The translations under genes were made by a program, and so were the position numbers. A DNA stretch of 64,000 bases from Asanoa siamensis (GTDB taxonomy: Bacteria; Actinomycetota; Actinomycetes; Mycobacteriales; Micromonosporaceae), in assembly GCF_016862555.1 (NCBI RefSeq), contig NZ_BONE01000005.1:62001-126000 (forward strand), given 5' to 3'. Position 1 is the first letter of the stretch; the number at the start of each line of letters is the position of its first letter. Below are positions 26,466 to 39,486 of the stretch, piece after piece. The notes below the pieces were generated by a model, which was not told where the DNA came from, did not search any database, and worked only from the letters and a program-made list of their open reading frames with translations.

Positions 26466-27644
26466 GATTGTCCTTTCTTCAGAGTCGCGATCCGCCGGGT
26501 CAGCGCCGGCCCGTGATAGATGAAGCCCGAGTAGATCTGGACCAGGCTCGCGCCCGCGTCGAACATCCGCGCGGCGTCGTCGGCCGACATGATCCCGCCG
26601 ACGCCGACCACCGGCAGGCGCCCGCCGGTCTCGTCGTGCACGAACTTCACGACGTCCCGGGCCCGCGCGGTGAGCGGCGCGCCGGACAACCCGCCGGCCT
26701 CGTGCCCCGTAGCCACGTCAGCGGCCGCCAGGCCGTCCCGGGCCAGGGTGGTGTTGGTGGCGATCACCCCGGCGGCGCCCCGGGCGAGACAGACCTCGAG
26801 GAGCTCGGCGATGGCCGCCTCGGTGAGATCCGGCGCGATCTTCACGAGGATCGGCTTCTCCCCCACCAACTCGCGCAGCAGGGCGTCGATCGAGTCGCGA
26901 TCCTGCAGGTTCCGCAGCCCGGGCGTGTTGGGCGAGGAGACATTGACCGCGAAGTAGTCACCGTGATCCCGCAGCAGCTTGTAGGACGCCAGATAGTCGT
27001 CGACGGCATCTTCCAGCGGCGTGATCTTGGACTTGCCCAGCGAGATGCCGAGCGGCACCCCGAACGGCCGGCCACCGCTGGGCTCGGCCGGCAGGCCGGC
27101 CCGGGGCTCGCGGGGGGCTGCCCGGCTCGCGGAGCCGGCACGCCCGCCGCCGCCGGACTCGGCACCCGGCCCGCCGCCGGGCGCGGATCCAGAGCCGCCA
27201 CCCGGCGCGCCGGATCCAGGGCCGGCGTCGGGCTCGTGGCGGTCCGGACCGTGGGCGGCGGCGAGGCGGGCCGCGAGGGCCGCTGCGCCCTCGTTGTTGA
27301 AGCCCATCCGGTTCACGATCGCTTCGCTGTCGCGCAACCGGAACAGTCGTGGCTTCGGGTTGCCCGGCTGTGCGTATGCCGTCACCGTGCCGACCTCGAC
27401 GAAGCCGAATCCCAACGAGCGCCACGCGCCCAGTGCGACCCCGTTCTTGTCGACGCCCGCCGCCAGGCCGACCGGGTTCGGGAACTCCAGGCCGAAGACC
27501 GTCCGCGGCGCGCGCACCGCGTACCGCGACGCCAGCAGCCGCCGCGCGGCCGGCGGGAGCGCCGCCAGCCGTGCGAGCGTCCACTCGTGCGCGATCTCCG
27601 CGTCGCCCGAGCCGAGGCGGAACAGAACAGGGCGGACGGCCCGC

Positions 27645-27664
<20 letters not shown>
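26462..27664 (-). CDS. pyrD: Dihydroorotate dehydrogenase (quinone, class 2) with a low-complexity insert
   Basis: 400 residues; class 2 enzymes are usually 340-360. The N-terminal helices (about 1-45) that dock to membrane quinone are present, followed by [19 protein letters not shown], the FMN barrel, and [15 protein letters not shown] with the catalytic Ser. Residues about 139-200 are an extra Gly/Pro/Ser/Ala-rich segment inserted between [17 protein letters not shown] and [10 protein letters not shown]. It should be a disordered loop on the barrel. It oxidises dihydroorotate to orotate. Overlaps carB by 20 bp. Confidence 0.95.
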
Positions 27665-30972
<3,308 letters not shown>

Positions 30973-30980
<8 letters not shown>

Positions 30981-32091
30981 TTGCCTTCTCCCCCGCGATG
31001 AGCTCCCGGAACCGATCGAAGAGGTAATCGGCATCGTGCGGACCCGCGGCCGCTTCCGGGTGGTACTGGACCGTGAAGGCCGGGACGTCGTGCGCCCGCA
31101 GACCCTCGACAACGTTGTCGTTCAAGCAGACGTGCGACACCGCGACGTCGCCGAAGTCGGTGGCCACCGTCGCGTCGAGCGGCGCGTCGACCGCGAACCC
31201 GTGGTTGTGCGACGTCACCTCGACCTTGCCGGTCGTCCGGTCGAGCACCGGCTGGTTGCTGCCGCGGTGCCCGAATCCCAGCTTGTAGGTGCCGAAGCCG
31301 AGCGCCCGCCCGAGGATCTGCGAGCCGAAGCAGATGCCGAACAGCGGGATCTGCCGCCGCATCACCTCGCGGGCCAGTTCCACCGGACCGTCCGCGGTGG
31401 CCGGGTCGCCCGGCCCGGGCGAGAAAAAGATCGCGTCGGCGCCGGTGGCCAGCAGCTCGTCGATCGTGGACGACGCCGGCATCACGTGCGTGGTCACCCC
31501 ACGCGCGGCCAGCCGCCGGGCGACGTTGCGCTTGATGCCGAGGTCGACCGCCGCGACGGTGAACTCATGGGTGCCGACCGCGTTCACCGTGTACGGCGCG
31601 GCGGTGGTCACCTGGGCGGACAGGTCGGCGCCGACCATCTCGGGCGCCTCGCGGACCTTGCGCAGCAGCACGGCCGGGTCGTCGGTGACGCTGGAGACGC
31701 CGACGCGCATCGCGCCGCGGTCACGCAGGTGCCGGGTCAGCGCCCGGGTGTCGACCCCGGAGATGCCGACGACACCCTCCGCGGCGAGCCGGTCCTCCAG
31801 GTCGCCGGTGCGGCGCCAGTTGGAGGCGAGCCGGGCCGGGTCGCGCACCACGTAGCCGGCGACCCAGATCCGCGCGGACTCGTCGTCCTCGTCGTTGACG
31901 CCGGTGTTGCCGATGTGGGGAGCGGTCTGCACGACGACCTGCCGGTGGTACGACGGGTCGGTCAGCGTCTCCTGGTAGCCGGTCATCGCGGTGGTGAACA
32001 CCGCCTCGCCGTAGGTCTCGCCCACGCTGCCGTAGGACTCACCGTGGAACGTCCGCCCGTCCTCGAGGACGAGCAGCGCGGGGCGCCTCAT
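30973..32091 (-). CDS. carA: Carbamoyl-phosphate synthase small chain
   Basis: 372 residues from the ATG at 32091, which overlaps the pyrC stop as ATGA. The N-terminal domain begins [20 protein letters not shown]. The class I glutamine amidotransferase domain has the nucleophile in [16 protein letters not shown] and the His/Glu pair in [12 protein letters not shown]. It supplies ammonia to CarB. Between pyrC and carA some actinobacteria carry an extra gene; here there is none. Confidence 0.97.
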
Positions 32092-33359
32092 TTCGTTGCC
32101 TTTCCGTCCAGCACCGTCGGCTCGCCGCGCAGGAACGTCGCGACGATTCGGCCGGGCAGGGTCATCCCCGCGTACGGGGTGTTGCGGGAGCGGGACGCCG
32201 ACCCGGTCGGGTCGACCTCCCAGCGGGCCGCCGGGTCGACCAGCGTGAAGGTGGCCGGCGCACCGGGTGCCGGGGTGTGGCCGTGCTCGCTCAGGCCCGC
32301 GATCCGGGCGGGTGCGCGGGACATCCGGTCGGCGATGAGGTCCCACTGCGGGCCGAGCACGTCGAGCACGATCGACAGCGCGGTCTCGAGGCCGAGCATG
32401 CCCGGGCGCGCGTACGCCCACTCGCATTCCTTGTCCTCCACCGCGTGCGGCGCGTGGTCGGTGGCGACGATGTCGATCAGGCCCTCGGCCAGACCCGCCC
32501 GCAGCGCGGCCACGTCGGCCTGGGTGCGCAGGGGCGGGTTCACCTTGAACACCGGGTCGTACGAGGTGGCCCGCTCGTCGGTCAGCAGCAGGTGGTGCGG
32601 CGTGACCTCGGCGGTCACCCGTACACCCGCCGCCTTGGCCTGCCGGATCACGTCGACCGAACCGGCCGTGCTCACGTGGCAGACGTGCAGGCGGGCGCCG
32701 ACGTGCCCGGCGAGCAGCGCGTCGCGGGCGATGATCGCCTCCTCGGCGACCGCCGGCCAGCCGGTGAGCCCGAGCCGCGCGGAGACCTCGCCCTCGTGCA
32801 TCTGGGCGCCCTCGGTCAGCCGGGGCTCCTCGGCGTGCTGCGCGATGACACCGTCGAACGCCTTGACGTATTCGAGAGCCCGGCGCATCAGCCGCGCGTC
32901 GGAGACGCAGTGGCCGTCGTCGGAGAAGATCCGCACCTTGGCGGCGGAGTCGGCCATCGCGCCGAGTTCCGCGAGGCGCTCGCCGGCCAGGCCGACGGTG
33001 ACGGCGCCGATCGGCTGCACGTCGACCAGGCCGGCCTCGCGACCGAGCCGCCAGACCTGCTCGACCACGCCGGCCGTGTCGGCCACCGGCGAGGTGTTGG
33101 CCATCGCGCAGACCGCGGTGTAGCCGCCGAGCGCCGCGGCCCGCGAGCCGGTCTCGACGGTCTCGGCGTCCTCGCGGCCGGGCTCGCGCAGGTGGGTGTG
33201 CAGGTCGACCAGGCCGGGCAGCGCGACCAGGCCGGCGGCGTCGATGACCTGCGCGTCGCGGGCCCCACCCACCGAGGCGACGATGCCGTCGCGGATCAGC
33301 AGGTCCGTCGGCTCGGCGCCGAGGACGCTGACCCCCTTGACCAGGTACGTGCTGCTCAT
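32088..33359 (-). CDS. pyrC: Dihydroorotase
   Basis: 423 residues, class I dihydroorotase. The zinc motif is [19 protein letters not shown]. Further metal residues lie in [11 protein letters not shown] and VATDHAPHA. It cyclises carbamoyl aspartate to dihydroorotate. It overlaps pyrB by 4 bp and carA by 4 bp. Confidence 0.97.
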   Translation of the reverse strand: MSSTYLVKGVSVLGAEPTDLLIRDGIVASVGGARDAQVIDAAGLVALPGLVDLHTHLREPGREDAETVETGSRAAALGGYTAVCAMANTSPVADTAGVVEQVWRLGREAGLVDVQPIGAVTVGLAGERLAELGAMADSAAKVRIFSDDGHCVSDARLMRRALEYVKAFDGVIAQHAEEPRLTEGAQMHEGEVSARLGLTGWPAVAEEAIIARDALLAGHVGARLHVCHVSTAGSVDVIRQAKAAGVRVTAEVTPHHLLLTDERATSYDPVFKVNPPLRTQADVAALRAGLAEGLIDIVATDHAPHAVEDKECEWAYARPGMLGLETALSIVLDVLGPQWDLIADRMSRAPARIAGLSEHGHTPAPGAPATFTLVDPAARWEVDPTGSASRSRNTPYAGMTLPGRIVATFLRGEPTVLDGKATK

Positions 33360-34276
33360 TTGCCCCCCAGGAGCAGGTAGAGAACGGCCATCCGGACGGA
33401 GACGCCGTTGGTGACCTGTTCGACGATCGTGGAGCGGGCCGAGTCGGCCACCTCCGGAGTGATCTCCATGCCCCGGACCATCGGGCCGGGGTGCATGACG
33501 ATCGCGTGCTCGGGCAGCCGGCGCATGCGGGCCACGTCGAGCCCGTAGCGGCGCGCGTATTCGCGCGTCGACGGGAAGTAGGAGTCGTTCATCCGCTCGC
33601 GCTGGACCCGCAGCATCATCACCACGTCGACCTCGGGCAGCACGGCGTCGAGGTCGTAGGAGACGCGCAGGTCGGGCGAGAGCGCCGGGCCCACGTCGAC
33701 CGGGATCAGGGTCGGCGGGCCGACCACGGTGACCTTGGCGCCGAGCGTGGTGAGCAGCAGGACGTTGGACCGCGCGACCCGGCTGTGCAGCACGTCACCG
33801 ACGATCGCGACGTGCAGGCCGGCGAGCCGGCCCAATCGGGAGCGCATCGTGTACGCGTCGAGCAGCGCCTGGGTCGGGTGCTCGTGCGTACCGTCACCGG
33901 CGTTGACCACCGACCCGTCGACCCACTGGGCCAGCCGGTGGGGCGCGCCGGACGCGGGATGCCGGACGACGACCGCGTCGGCGCCCATCGCCTGCAGGGT
34001 CAGCGCGGTGTCCTTGAGGCTCTCGCCCTTGGAGACGCTGGAGCCCTTGGCGGAGAAGTTGATGACGTCGGCACTCAGCCGCTTCGCGGCGGCCTCGAAC
34101 GAGATCCGGGTCCGGGTGGAGTCCTCGTAGAAGAGGTTGACCACCGTGCGACCGCGCAGCGTGGGCAGCTTCTTCACCTCGCGACTGGACAGGTTGGCCA
34201 GCTCGGCCGCGGTGTCCAGGACCAGGGTCGCGTGCTCGGCGTCGAGGTCGGCGGCGGACAGCAGATGCTTGATCAT
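33356..34276 (-). CDS. pyrB: Aspartate carbamoyltransferase catalytic chain
   Basis: 306 residues from the ATG at 34276, which overlaps pyrR by 4 bp. The carbamoyl-phosphate motif [13 protein letters not shown] is complete, with [10 protein letters not shown] and the aspartate-binding [11 protein letters not shown]. It makes carbamoyl aspartate, the committed step. No pyrI regulatory subunit is present, as is normal in actinobacteria. Confidence 0.97.
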   Translation of the reverse strand: MIKHLLSAADLDAEHATLVLDTAAELANLSSREVKKLPTLRGRTVVNLFYEDSTRTRISFEAAAKRLSADVINFSAKGSSVSKGESLKDTALTLQAMGADAVVVRHPASGAPHRLAQWVDGSVVNAGDGTHEHPTQALLDAYTMRSRLGRLAGLHVAIVGDVLHSRVARSNVLLLTTLGAKVTVVGPPTLIPVDVGPALSPDLRVSYDLDAVLPEVDVVMMLRVQRERMNDSYFPSTREYARRYGLDVARMRRLPEHAIVMHPGPMVRGMEITPEVADSARSTIVEQVTNGVSVRMAVLYLLLGGK

Positions 34277-34863
34277 TTGGTCTCCTCGCCGACGAGCCTG
34301 ACCTCGTCCGTGCCGTCGATCTCGGCGAGCGTCACCTTGACGACCTCGGTACGCGCGGTCGGGATGTTCTTGCCGACGTAGTCGGCGCGGATCGGCAGCT
34401 CCCGGTGGCCCCGGTCGACGATCACGGCGAGCTGCACGGAGCTGGGCCGGCCGAGGTCGGAGAGGGCGTCGAGGGCGGCGCGCACGGTGCGACCGGAGAA
34501 CAGGACGTCGTCGACGAGGATCACCCGCCGGCCGTCGATCCCACCGGGCGGCAGGTCGGTCGGGCCGAGCGCGCGGGTGGCCTTGAGCCGCAGGTCGTCG
34601 CGGTAGAGGGTGACGTCGAGCACACCGACCGGGACCTCGACGCCCTCGAAGGCGGCGATGCGGGCGGCCAGGCGACGGGCCAGTGGGACACCGCGGGTCG
34701 GGATGCCGAGCAGGACGGTCGCTTCGGCGCCGTCGGTCTTCTCGAGGATCTGGTGCGCGATACGGTCGACGACGCGCTGCAGATCCGTCTCGTTGAGGAT
34801 CAGCTTCACAGCCGGTGGTGAACCCGGCGTCGTCGAGGATGAAGCGGCCTGTGCGTAGGCCAC
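34273..34863 (-). CDS. pyrR: PyrR bifunctional pyrimidine operon regulator/uracil phosphoribosyltransferase
   Basis: 196 residues from the GTG at 34863, chosen because AAGGAGG lies 7 bp upstream. The PRPP-binding loop [18 protein letters not shown] and the [12 protein letters not shown] segment are typical. PyrR senses UMP/UTP and binds a conserved loop in pyr mRNA. Such a loop is present just upstream of its own start. It is the first gene of pyrR-pyrB-pyrC-carA-carB-pyrD-pyrF, in which adjacent genes overlap by 4-20 bp. Confidence 0.96.
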   Translation of the reverse strand: MAYAQAASSSTTPGSPPAVKLILNETDLQRVVDRIAHQILEKTDGAEATVLLGIPTRGVPLARRLAARIAAFEGVEVPVGVLDVTLYRDDLRLKATRALGPTDLPPGGIDGRRVILVDDVLFSGRTVRAALDALSDLGRPSSVQLAVIVDRGHRELPIRADYVGKNIPTARTEVVKVTLAEIDGTDEVRLVGEETK

Positions 34864-34869
34864 GGCGGA

Positions 34870-34895
34870 CCTCCTTCCCCGCCTCACGGGACGGG
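34870..34895 (-). promoter_or_regulatory. PyrR-binding RNA loop next to the pyrR ribosome-binding site
   Basis: On the minus strand the pyrR leader contains UCCCGUGAGGC (34881-34891), matching the PyrR-binding consensus UCCNGNGAGGY. It is held in a stem by CCCG (34892-34895) pairing with CGGG (34878-34881). The AAGGAGG ribosome-binding site (34870-34876) follows directly. Binding of PyrR-UMP would stabilise the stem and hide the ribosome-binding site. That is the translational-repression mode described for mycobacteria rather than the terminator/antiterminator switch of Bacillus. A second inverted repeat, GTTACC/GGTAAC, lies upstream at 34931-34957. Confidence 0.7.
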
Positions 34896-35038
34896 TCGTT
34901 AAAGGATGTCTTCGGCGAACCGTCGATCACGTTACCAGCGGGGACTCTGCGGGTAACCGCAGCGTGCCGTGCGTAACACTGTCGCCAGTCGTTGATGCAT
35001 GGTGCAGGAAAATTCGGACAACACAACACAGTCATCCC

Positions 35039-35060
35039 AAGTGATGGGTAATGAGCACTT
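35039..35060 (+). promoter_or_regulatory. Candidate BldD operator upstream of bldD
   Basis: AAGTG (35039-35043) and CACTT (35056-35060) form a perfect inverted repeat with a 12-bp spacer, about 85 bp before the bldD start. The BldD box is described as AGTgA, a variable spacer, then TCACc; here the left half is AAGTGA and the right half GCACTT. BldD is autoregulatory in Streptomyces, so the site is plausible. Confidence 0.45.
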
Positions 35061-35145
35061 GACCAGTTCTCTCATTCCCCGTACCGTCACGCTCCGTAGC
35101 GATCGCTGGGGAGAACCCCGGGTACCAGCACTGGGAGAGTCGTCA

Positions 35146-35634
35146 ATGGCTTCTGAGTACGCCAAGTCGTTGGGCGCGCGTCTGCGCTCCATCCGCCAAC
35201 AGCAGGGCCTGTCCCTGCAAGGTGTGGAGGAGAAGTCGAACGGCCGTTGGAAGGCGGTCGTCGTCGGCTCCTACGAGCGCGGTGACCGGGCCGTGACGGT
35301 GTCCCGCCTCGCCGAGCTCGCCGACTTCTACCGGGTTCCGGTCTCGGAGCTGCTGCCCGACGGCAGTGGCGTCCGGCACGAGCCCACCAACAAGATCGTC
35401 CTAGACCTCGAGCGCCTGTACGACGAGGCTTCCGAGGAGCTCGCCTACGTGGCCCGCTACGCGCGCGCCATCCAGCAGCAGCGCGGCGACTACAACGGCC
35501 GGGTGCTGTCCATCCGCGCGGACGACCTGCGCGCGCTGGCCATCGTCTACGACTCGTCGCCGTCGGGCCTCATCGAGCGCCTCAACGAGCACGGCGTCCT
35601 CGTCGCGGACCCGCGGGCGTTCTTCGCCAGCTGA
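35146..35634 (+). CDS. bldD: Developmental transcriptional regulator BldD
   Basis: 162 residues from the ATG at 35146 (GGGAGAG upstream); the longer upstream frame is leader sequence. The N-terminal XRE helix-turn-helix (about 5-70: ARLRSIRQQQGLSLQGVEEKSNGRW) binds DNA. The C-terminal domain has the c-di-GMP motif RGD, eight residues, then RADD, matching RGD-X8-RxDD of BldD. c-di-GMP drives dimerisation so that BldD represses sporulation genes during vegetative growth. It stands alone on the plus strand, divergent from the pyr operon and convergent with nusB. Confidence 0.96.
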   Translation: MASEYAKSLGARLRSIRQQQGLSLQGVEEKSNGRWKAVVVGSYERGDRAVTVSRLAELADFYRVPVSELLPDGSGVRHEPTNKIVLDLERLYDEASEELAYVARYARAIQQQRGDYNGRVLSIRADDLRALAIVYDSSPSGLIERLNEHGVLVADPRAFFAS

Positions 35635-35657
35635 CGTCGGTTCGACGCTTCGACGCC

Positions 35658-35710
35658 GAGGGCCCCTCACCCGCCGCTTTCGCGGTGGGAAGGGGCCCTT
35701 GTTGGCTTTT
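35658..35710. terminator. Bidirectional terminator between bldD and nusB
   Basis: A long stem (about 35658-35678 with 35681-35701) with arms of the form GAGGGCCCC...CCGCCGC and GCGGTGGG...GGGGCCCTT around a TTTC loop. A T-rich run GTTGGCTTTT follows on the plus strand. It can serve both convergent genes. Confidence 0.85.
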
Positions 35711-35736
35711 GTCGTTTAACGCGCTGTCGCGACCCG

Positions 35737-36171
35737 CTAACGCGGTGCGTACTCGGCGATCCGGCCGATCAACCCGTTGAGGAAACGCGGGCTGTCGTCG
35801 GTCGACATCTGGCGGGCCAGTTCGACCGCCTCGGTGATCGCCACCGCGTCGTCGATCTCGTCGACGTAGAGCAACTCGTAGACCGCGATCCGGGCCAGGT
35901 TGCGGTCGACCACCGGCATGCGGTCGATCGTCCACCCCTCGGCGTAGCTCGCGATCAGCTCGTCGATCCGGTCGAGGTGCGTGGCGACACCCTTGACCAG
36001 GCCCTCCGCGTAGTCCAGATGGCCCGGCAGCGGGCGCTCCAGCCGCGCGACGTAGTCGATGAGGACATCCGTCGGCGGCCGGTCCCGCAGGTCGGCTTCG
36101 AACAGCACGTCGAGGGCCCTCTTACGCGCCTTGCGGCGCGCGGGCATCGAGGTCTTGGGGCCCTCCGCCAT
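35737..36171 (-). CDS. nusB: Transcription antitermination protein NusB
   Basis: 144 residues, all-helical NusB fold. Recognisable segments are ARRKARKRALDVLFEADLR at the N-terminus and VAITEAVELARQMSTDDSPRFLNGLIGRIA at the end (given in two parts: VAITEAVELARQMST, then RFLNGLIGRIA). With NusE it binds boxA RNA in rRNA operons. It shares one base with the efp stop region, so the two are co-translated. Confidence 0.95.
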   Translation of the reverse strand: MAEGPKTSMPARRKARKRALDVLFEADLRDRPPTDVLIDYVARLERPLPGHLDYAEGLVKGVATHLDRIDELIASYAEGWTIDRMPVVDRNLARIAVYELLYVDEIDDAVAITEAVELARQMSTDDSPRFLNGLIGRIAEYAPR

Positions 36172-36728
36172 CAGCCGCGGCCGAGGTAACGGCCGTCTCG
36201 GGTGTCGACCTTGATCTTCTCACCGGTGGTGATGAACAGCGGGACCTGGACGGTCGCGCCGGTCTCGACGGTGGCCGGCTTGTTGCCGCCCGTGGAACGG
36301 TCGCCCTGCAGGCCCGGCTCGGTGTAGGTGACCTCGAGCACGACGCTGGTCGGCAACTCGATGTAGAGCGGGACGCCCTCGTGGGTGGCGACGATCGCCT
36401 CGGCCTCGGGGAGGAGGTAGTTCGACGCCTCGCCGACCGTGCCACCACTGACGTGGATCTGGTCGTAGGTGTCGAGGTCCATGAAGACGAAGTCTTCGCC
36501 GTCGGCGTAGAGGTATTGCATCGTGCGCTTGTCGACGGTCGCGGTATCGACCTTGGTCCCCGCGTTGAAGGTCTTGTCGACGACCTTCCCGGACAGCACG
36601 TTCTTGAGCGTGGTGCGCACGAACGCACCACCCTTTCCGGGCTTGACGTGCTGGAACTCAACAACAGCCCATAGCTCGCCGTCGAGGTTGAGAACCAGGC
36701 CGTTCTTCAGGTCGTTGGTGGTGGCCAT
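36171..36728 (-). CDS. efp: Translation elongation factor P
   Basis: 185 residues with three beta-barrel domains. The tip loop reads VKPGKGGAF with Lys32, the residue that reaches the peptidyl-transferase centre. EF-P rescues ribosomes stalled at polyproline; this window itself encodes a protein with hundreds of Pro residues (54391-59697). No lysyl-modification gene is nearby. It is the first gene of efp-nusB on the minus strand. Confidence 0.96.
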   Translation of the reverse strand: MATTNDLKNGLVLNLDGELWAVVEFQHVKPGKGGAFVRTTLKNVLSGKVVDKTFNAGTKVDTATVDKRTMQYLYADGEDFVFMDLDTYDQIHVSGGTVGEASNYLLPEAEAIVATHEGVPLYIELPTSVVLEVTYTEPGLQGDRSTGGNKPATVETGATVQVPLFITTGEKIKVDTRDGRYLGRG

Positions 36729-36802
36729 TTCCTGCCTTGATCTTCACTCAGCGGACAGACTATGCGAGTCTACCGGCCATCAACGGATGCCATCTTCCTC
36801 GG

Positions 36803-38248
36803 GTGTCCGCGCCGGTTGTCGCCAGCCATGGTGCCGGCCTGCTGGGGCGGTGCCGCGCCTGGGGGGTGGCCGGCACGATGTGCGTCGCCCTGGGCGGGCT
36901 CGGCGCCGGTGCCGGGCCGGCCACCGGGCCGCTGGCGCGCCCCGATCTTCCCGTGGACCTCTTCAACCTCGGCGTGACGGTCGCCTATTTCGGCCTCGTG
37001 CTGCTCGTGGTCGCCTGGTGGCGGCTGGGCAAGCTGGTGCGGCACCGGCCGCCGCGGGTCGAGGAACTGGTCTCCACGCTGCTGATGTGGGCGGCGCCGC
37101 TGGTGGTCGCGCCGCCGGTGTTCAGCCGGGACGTCTACAGCTACCTGGCGCAGGGCGCGATGGTCGGCGCCGGCCTCGACGTCTACACGTCCGGGCCGGC
37201 CGACCTGGGCGGGCCGTTCAGCGCCGAGGTGCCGGCGATCTGGCAGCACACCGCCACGCCGTACGGGCCGGCCTTCCTGCTCGTGGCCACCGTCGTGGCC
37301 ACGCTGGTCGGCGGGCACGTGACGCTGGGCGTACTGCTGATGCGCCTCGTCGCCCTCGGTGGTGTGGCCCTGCTCGCGGTCTCCCTGCCGGCGCTCGCCC
37401 GCCGGTGCGGCATCGCGCCGTCGGCGGCGCTCTGGCTGGCGGTGCTCAACCCGCTGGTGCTGCTGCACCTGGTCGGCGGGGCGCACAACGACGCAGTGAT
37501 GATGGGCCTGCTGGCGGCCGGTCTCGCCGCGGCGCTCGCCGGTCGGCCGGTGCTCGGCGCGGTGGCGATCACCCTGGCGGGTCTGGTCAAGGTACCGGTG
37601 GCGGTCGGGCTCGCGGCCGTCGCGCTGATCTGGGCCGACCAGGTGGCCGGCCGGTGGCCACGGGTGCGCGCGCTCGGTGGCACGACCCTGGTCGCCGCGG
37701 GCACGGCGATCGGGGTGACCTGGGTGGCCGGCACCGGTTTCGGCTGGATCGGCGCGTTGCGGACGCCGGTGACCGCGGACAGTTGGTCGCTGACCAGCGC
37801 GCTCGGCCGGGCGACGACGGCGCTGCTGGAATCGTTGGACGCGTCGTTCGGCACCGCGCCCGTGACCGGGTGGCGGCTGGCCGGCATGTGCGCGGCGGTG
37901 GCCGCGGCCCTGCTGGTCTGGCACCGGCGGCAGTCCGTCGGGCCGGTGCGGGGCGTCGGCCTCGTGCTCGGCGGCGTGGTGGTGTTCGGCCCCGCGGTGC
38001 GGCCCTGGTATCTCCTGTGGGCGGTCGTCCCGCTGGCCGCCGCGGCGCCGTTCGGCCGGGCGGGCAAGGTGGCGGCGGCCGCGTCGGCCGTGCTGACGAT
38101 GGTGGTGCTGCCGGACGGTTTCGCGCCCGACCCGGGGACGCTGGCGTTCGCGGTGATCGGCGGGTGCCTCGCGGTGTCGCTGCTGGTGATGACGGCGTTC
38201 GCGACCCAGCCGGACGCCGACGACCTGGCCGCGGGGATGGCCCGGTGA
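36803..38248 (+). CDS. Polyprenol-phosphomannose-dependent alpha-1,6-mannosyltransferase (MptB-like)
   Basis: About 481 residues if the GTG at 36803 is used; no clear ribosome-binding site decides the start. It has more than ten membrane helices. The loop FSRDVYSYLAQGAMVGAGLDVY after the third helix carries the Asp/Arg motif of MptA/MptB GT-C enzymes. These build the mannan core of lipomannan/lipoarabinomannan-type glycolipids at the outer face of the membrane. The stop overlaps the next glycosyltransferase by 4 bp. The gene is divergent from efp. Confidence 0.85.
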   Translation: MSAPVVASHGAGLLGRCRAWGVAGTMCVALGGLGAGAGPATGPLARPDLPVDLFNLGVTVAYFGLVLLVVAWWRLGKLVRHRPPRVEELVSTLLMWAAPLVVAPPVFSRDVYSYLAQGAMVGAGLDVYTSGPADLGGPFSAEVPAIWQHTATPYGPAFLLVATVVATLVGGHVTLGVLLMRLVALGGVALLAVSLPALARRCGIAPSAALWLAVLNPLVLLHLVGGAHNDAVMMGLLAAGLAAALAGRPVLGAVAITLAGLVKVPVAVGLAAVALIWADQVAGRWPRVRALGGTTLVAAGTAIGVTWVAGTGFGWIGALRTPVTADSWSLTSALGRATTALLESLDASFGTAPVTGWRLAGMCAAVAAALLVWHRRQSVGPVRGVGLVLGGVVVFGPAVRPWYLLWAVVPLAAAAPFGRAGKVAAAASAVLTMVVLPDGFAPDPGTLAFAVIGGCLAVSLLVMTAFATQPDADDLAAGMAR

Positions 38249-39474
38249 CGCGCCGCCGTACCCTCGCGGTCCTGGCCGTTTCGGCCGTGCTCTGGGTCAT
38301 CGTGGTGCCGGGGCGGCGCGGCTTCTTCGACGTGGGCGTCTACTACGGAGCGGTGCGGCACTGGCTGGCGGGCGGCCAGTTGTACGACTACCTGCGGCCC
38401 GACACGGTGTACGGCTTCACCTATCCCCCGTTCGCGGCGCTGCTGATGACACCGCTGGCACCGCTGACGTGGCACACGGCGATCGCGGTGAGCATCGTGG
38501 TCAACGTCGTGGCCGGCGGCCTGGTCATCCGCTGGCTGGTCGGTCCGGGTTGGCGTCCCTGGGCGTTGGTGGCGCTGCTGTGTGTCTTCCTGGCGCCGGT
38601 CCGGGACACGGTCAGCTTCGGCCAGGTCAACCTGGTGCTGCTGGCGCTGGTCTGGTGGGACCTGCGCCGCCCTTCCGCCCGTGCCGGCGTCGGGATCGGC
38701 GTGGCGACCGCGGTCAAGCTGACGCCCGGGCTGTTCGTCGTCTACCTGGCGCTGGCCCGTCGCTGGCAGGCTTTCTTCATGTCCGTGGGTACGATCTGCG
38801 GCGCGATCCTGCTGGCCGCGGCGGTGGCACCGGCGGCGTCCCGGACCTTCTGGACCGAGGCGCTGTGGAACACCGGTCGGGTCGGTGACCTGGCCTACGT
38901 CTCCAACCAGTCGCTACGGGGCGTGGTGGCTCGGGCGGGCCTGCCGGGCTTCTGGTGGGCGGTCGCGGTGCTGGCGGTCTGCGCACTGTGGGCGGTCCGG
39001 GCGCGCCGCGCGGCGCTCGCGGGCGACCACCTGACAGGCTTCGCCCTGACGGGCGTGGCCACCTGCCTGATCAGCCCGGTGACCTGGGTGCACCACCTGG
39101 TCTGGCTGCTCCCGGCCCTGTACCTGGCCTGGCGCACCGGCCGCGCCCGCTGGCTGGTCGTGGCCTCCTACGTCCTGCTCTGCACCAGTGCGGTCTGGCT
39201 CTGGTCGGACGGCGGCCCGTCACTCGGCGCGGTGCTCGGCGCCAACCTGTATGTCTGGATCGCCCTGGGCCTGCTGGCGTTGCTGCCGATCACCCCGGCG
39301 CCCGTCGACCCGCGGAGCCCGGCGCGCGAAGGTCGGGTCGGTGATCTCCCGCCGCAGGAAGGCGGCGCGGGAGACCTGGGAGGTGTGCCGGATCGGCAGG
39401 TCGGCACCGGTGCACGGCCGGTTGTGCGGTCCGGGCGGCCGCACGATGAATCCGTCCATATCGGAGACGCGTAG
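38245..39474 (+). CDS. GT87-family membrane mannosyltransferase (DUF2029, PimE-like)
   Basis: 409 residues from the GTG at 38245, overlapping the MptB-like gene as GTGA. The RRGFFDVGVYYGAVRHWLAGGQLYDY stretch (in two parts: FFDVGVYYGAV, then LAGGQLYDY) and YGFTYPPFAALL are the GT87 signature with the catalytic Asp. About nine helices follow. The last 60 residues (after LLALLPITPAPVDP) are hydrophilic and low in GC3, while an antisense frame across them has high GC3, so the natural protein may be shorter or the tail recently acquired. Together with the neighbour it probably extends a polyprenol-linked mannan or PIM-type lipid. Confidence 0.85.
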   Translation: MTRRRTLAVLAVSAVLWVIVVPGRRGFFDVGVYYGAVRHWLAGGQLYDYLRPDTVYGFTYPPFAALLMTPLAPLTWHTAIAVSIVVNVVAGGLVIRWLVGPGWRPWALVALLCVFLAPVRDTVSFGQVNLVLLALVWWDLRRPSARAGVGIGVATAVKLTPGLFVVYLALARRWQAFFMSVGTICGAILLAAAVAPAASRTFWTEALWNTGRVGDLAYVSNQSLRGVVARAGLPGFWWAVAVLAVCALWAVRARRAALAGDHLTGFALTGVATCLISPVTWVHHLVWLLPALYLAWRTGRARWLVVASYVLLCTSAVWLWSDGGPSLGAVLGANLYVWIALGLLALLPITPAPVDPRSPAREGRVGDLPPQEGGAGDLGGVPDRQVGTGARPVVRSGRPHDESVHIGDA

Positions 39475-39486
39475 GGGCGGTCGGCT

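Noticed and set aside
36523-38244. N-terminal extension of the GT87 frame back into efp
   Set aside because: The segment is another frame of the MptB-like gene and antisense efp. The GTG at 38245 with stop overlap is the credible start.
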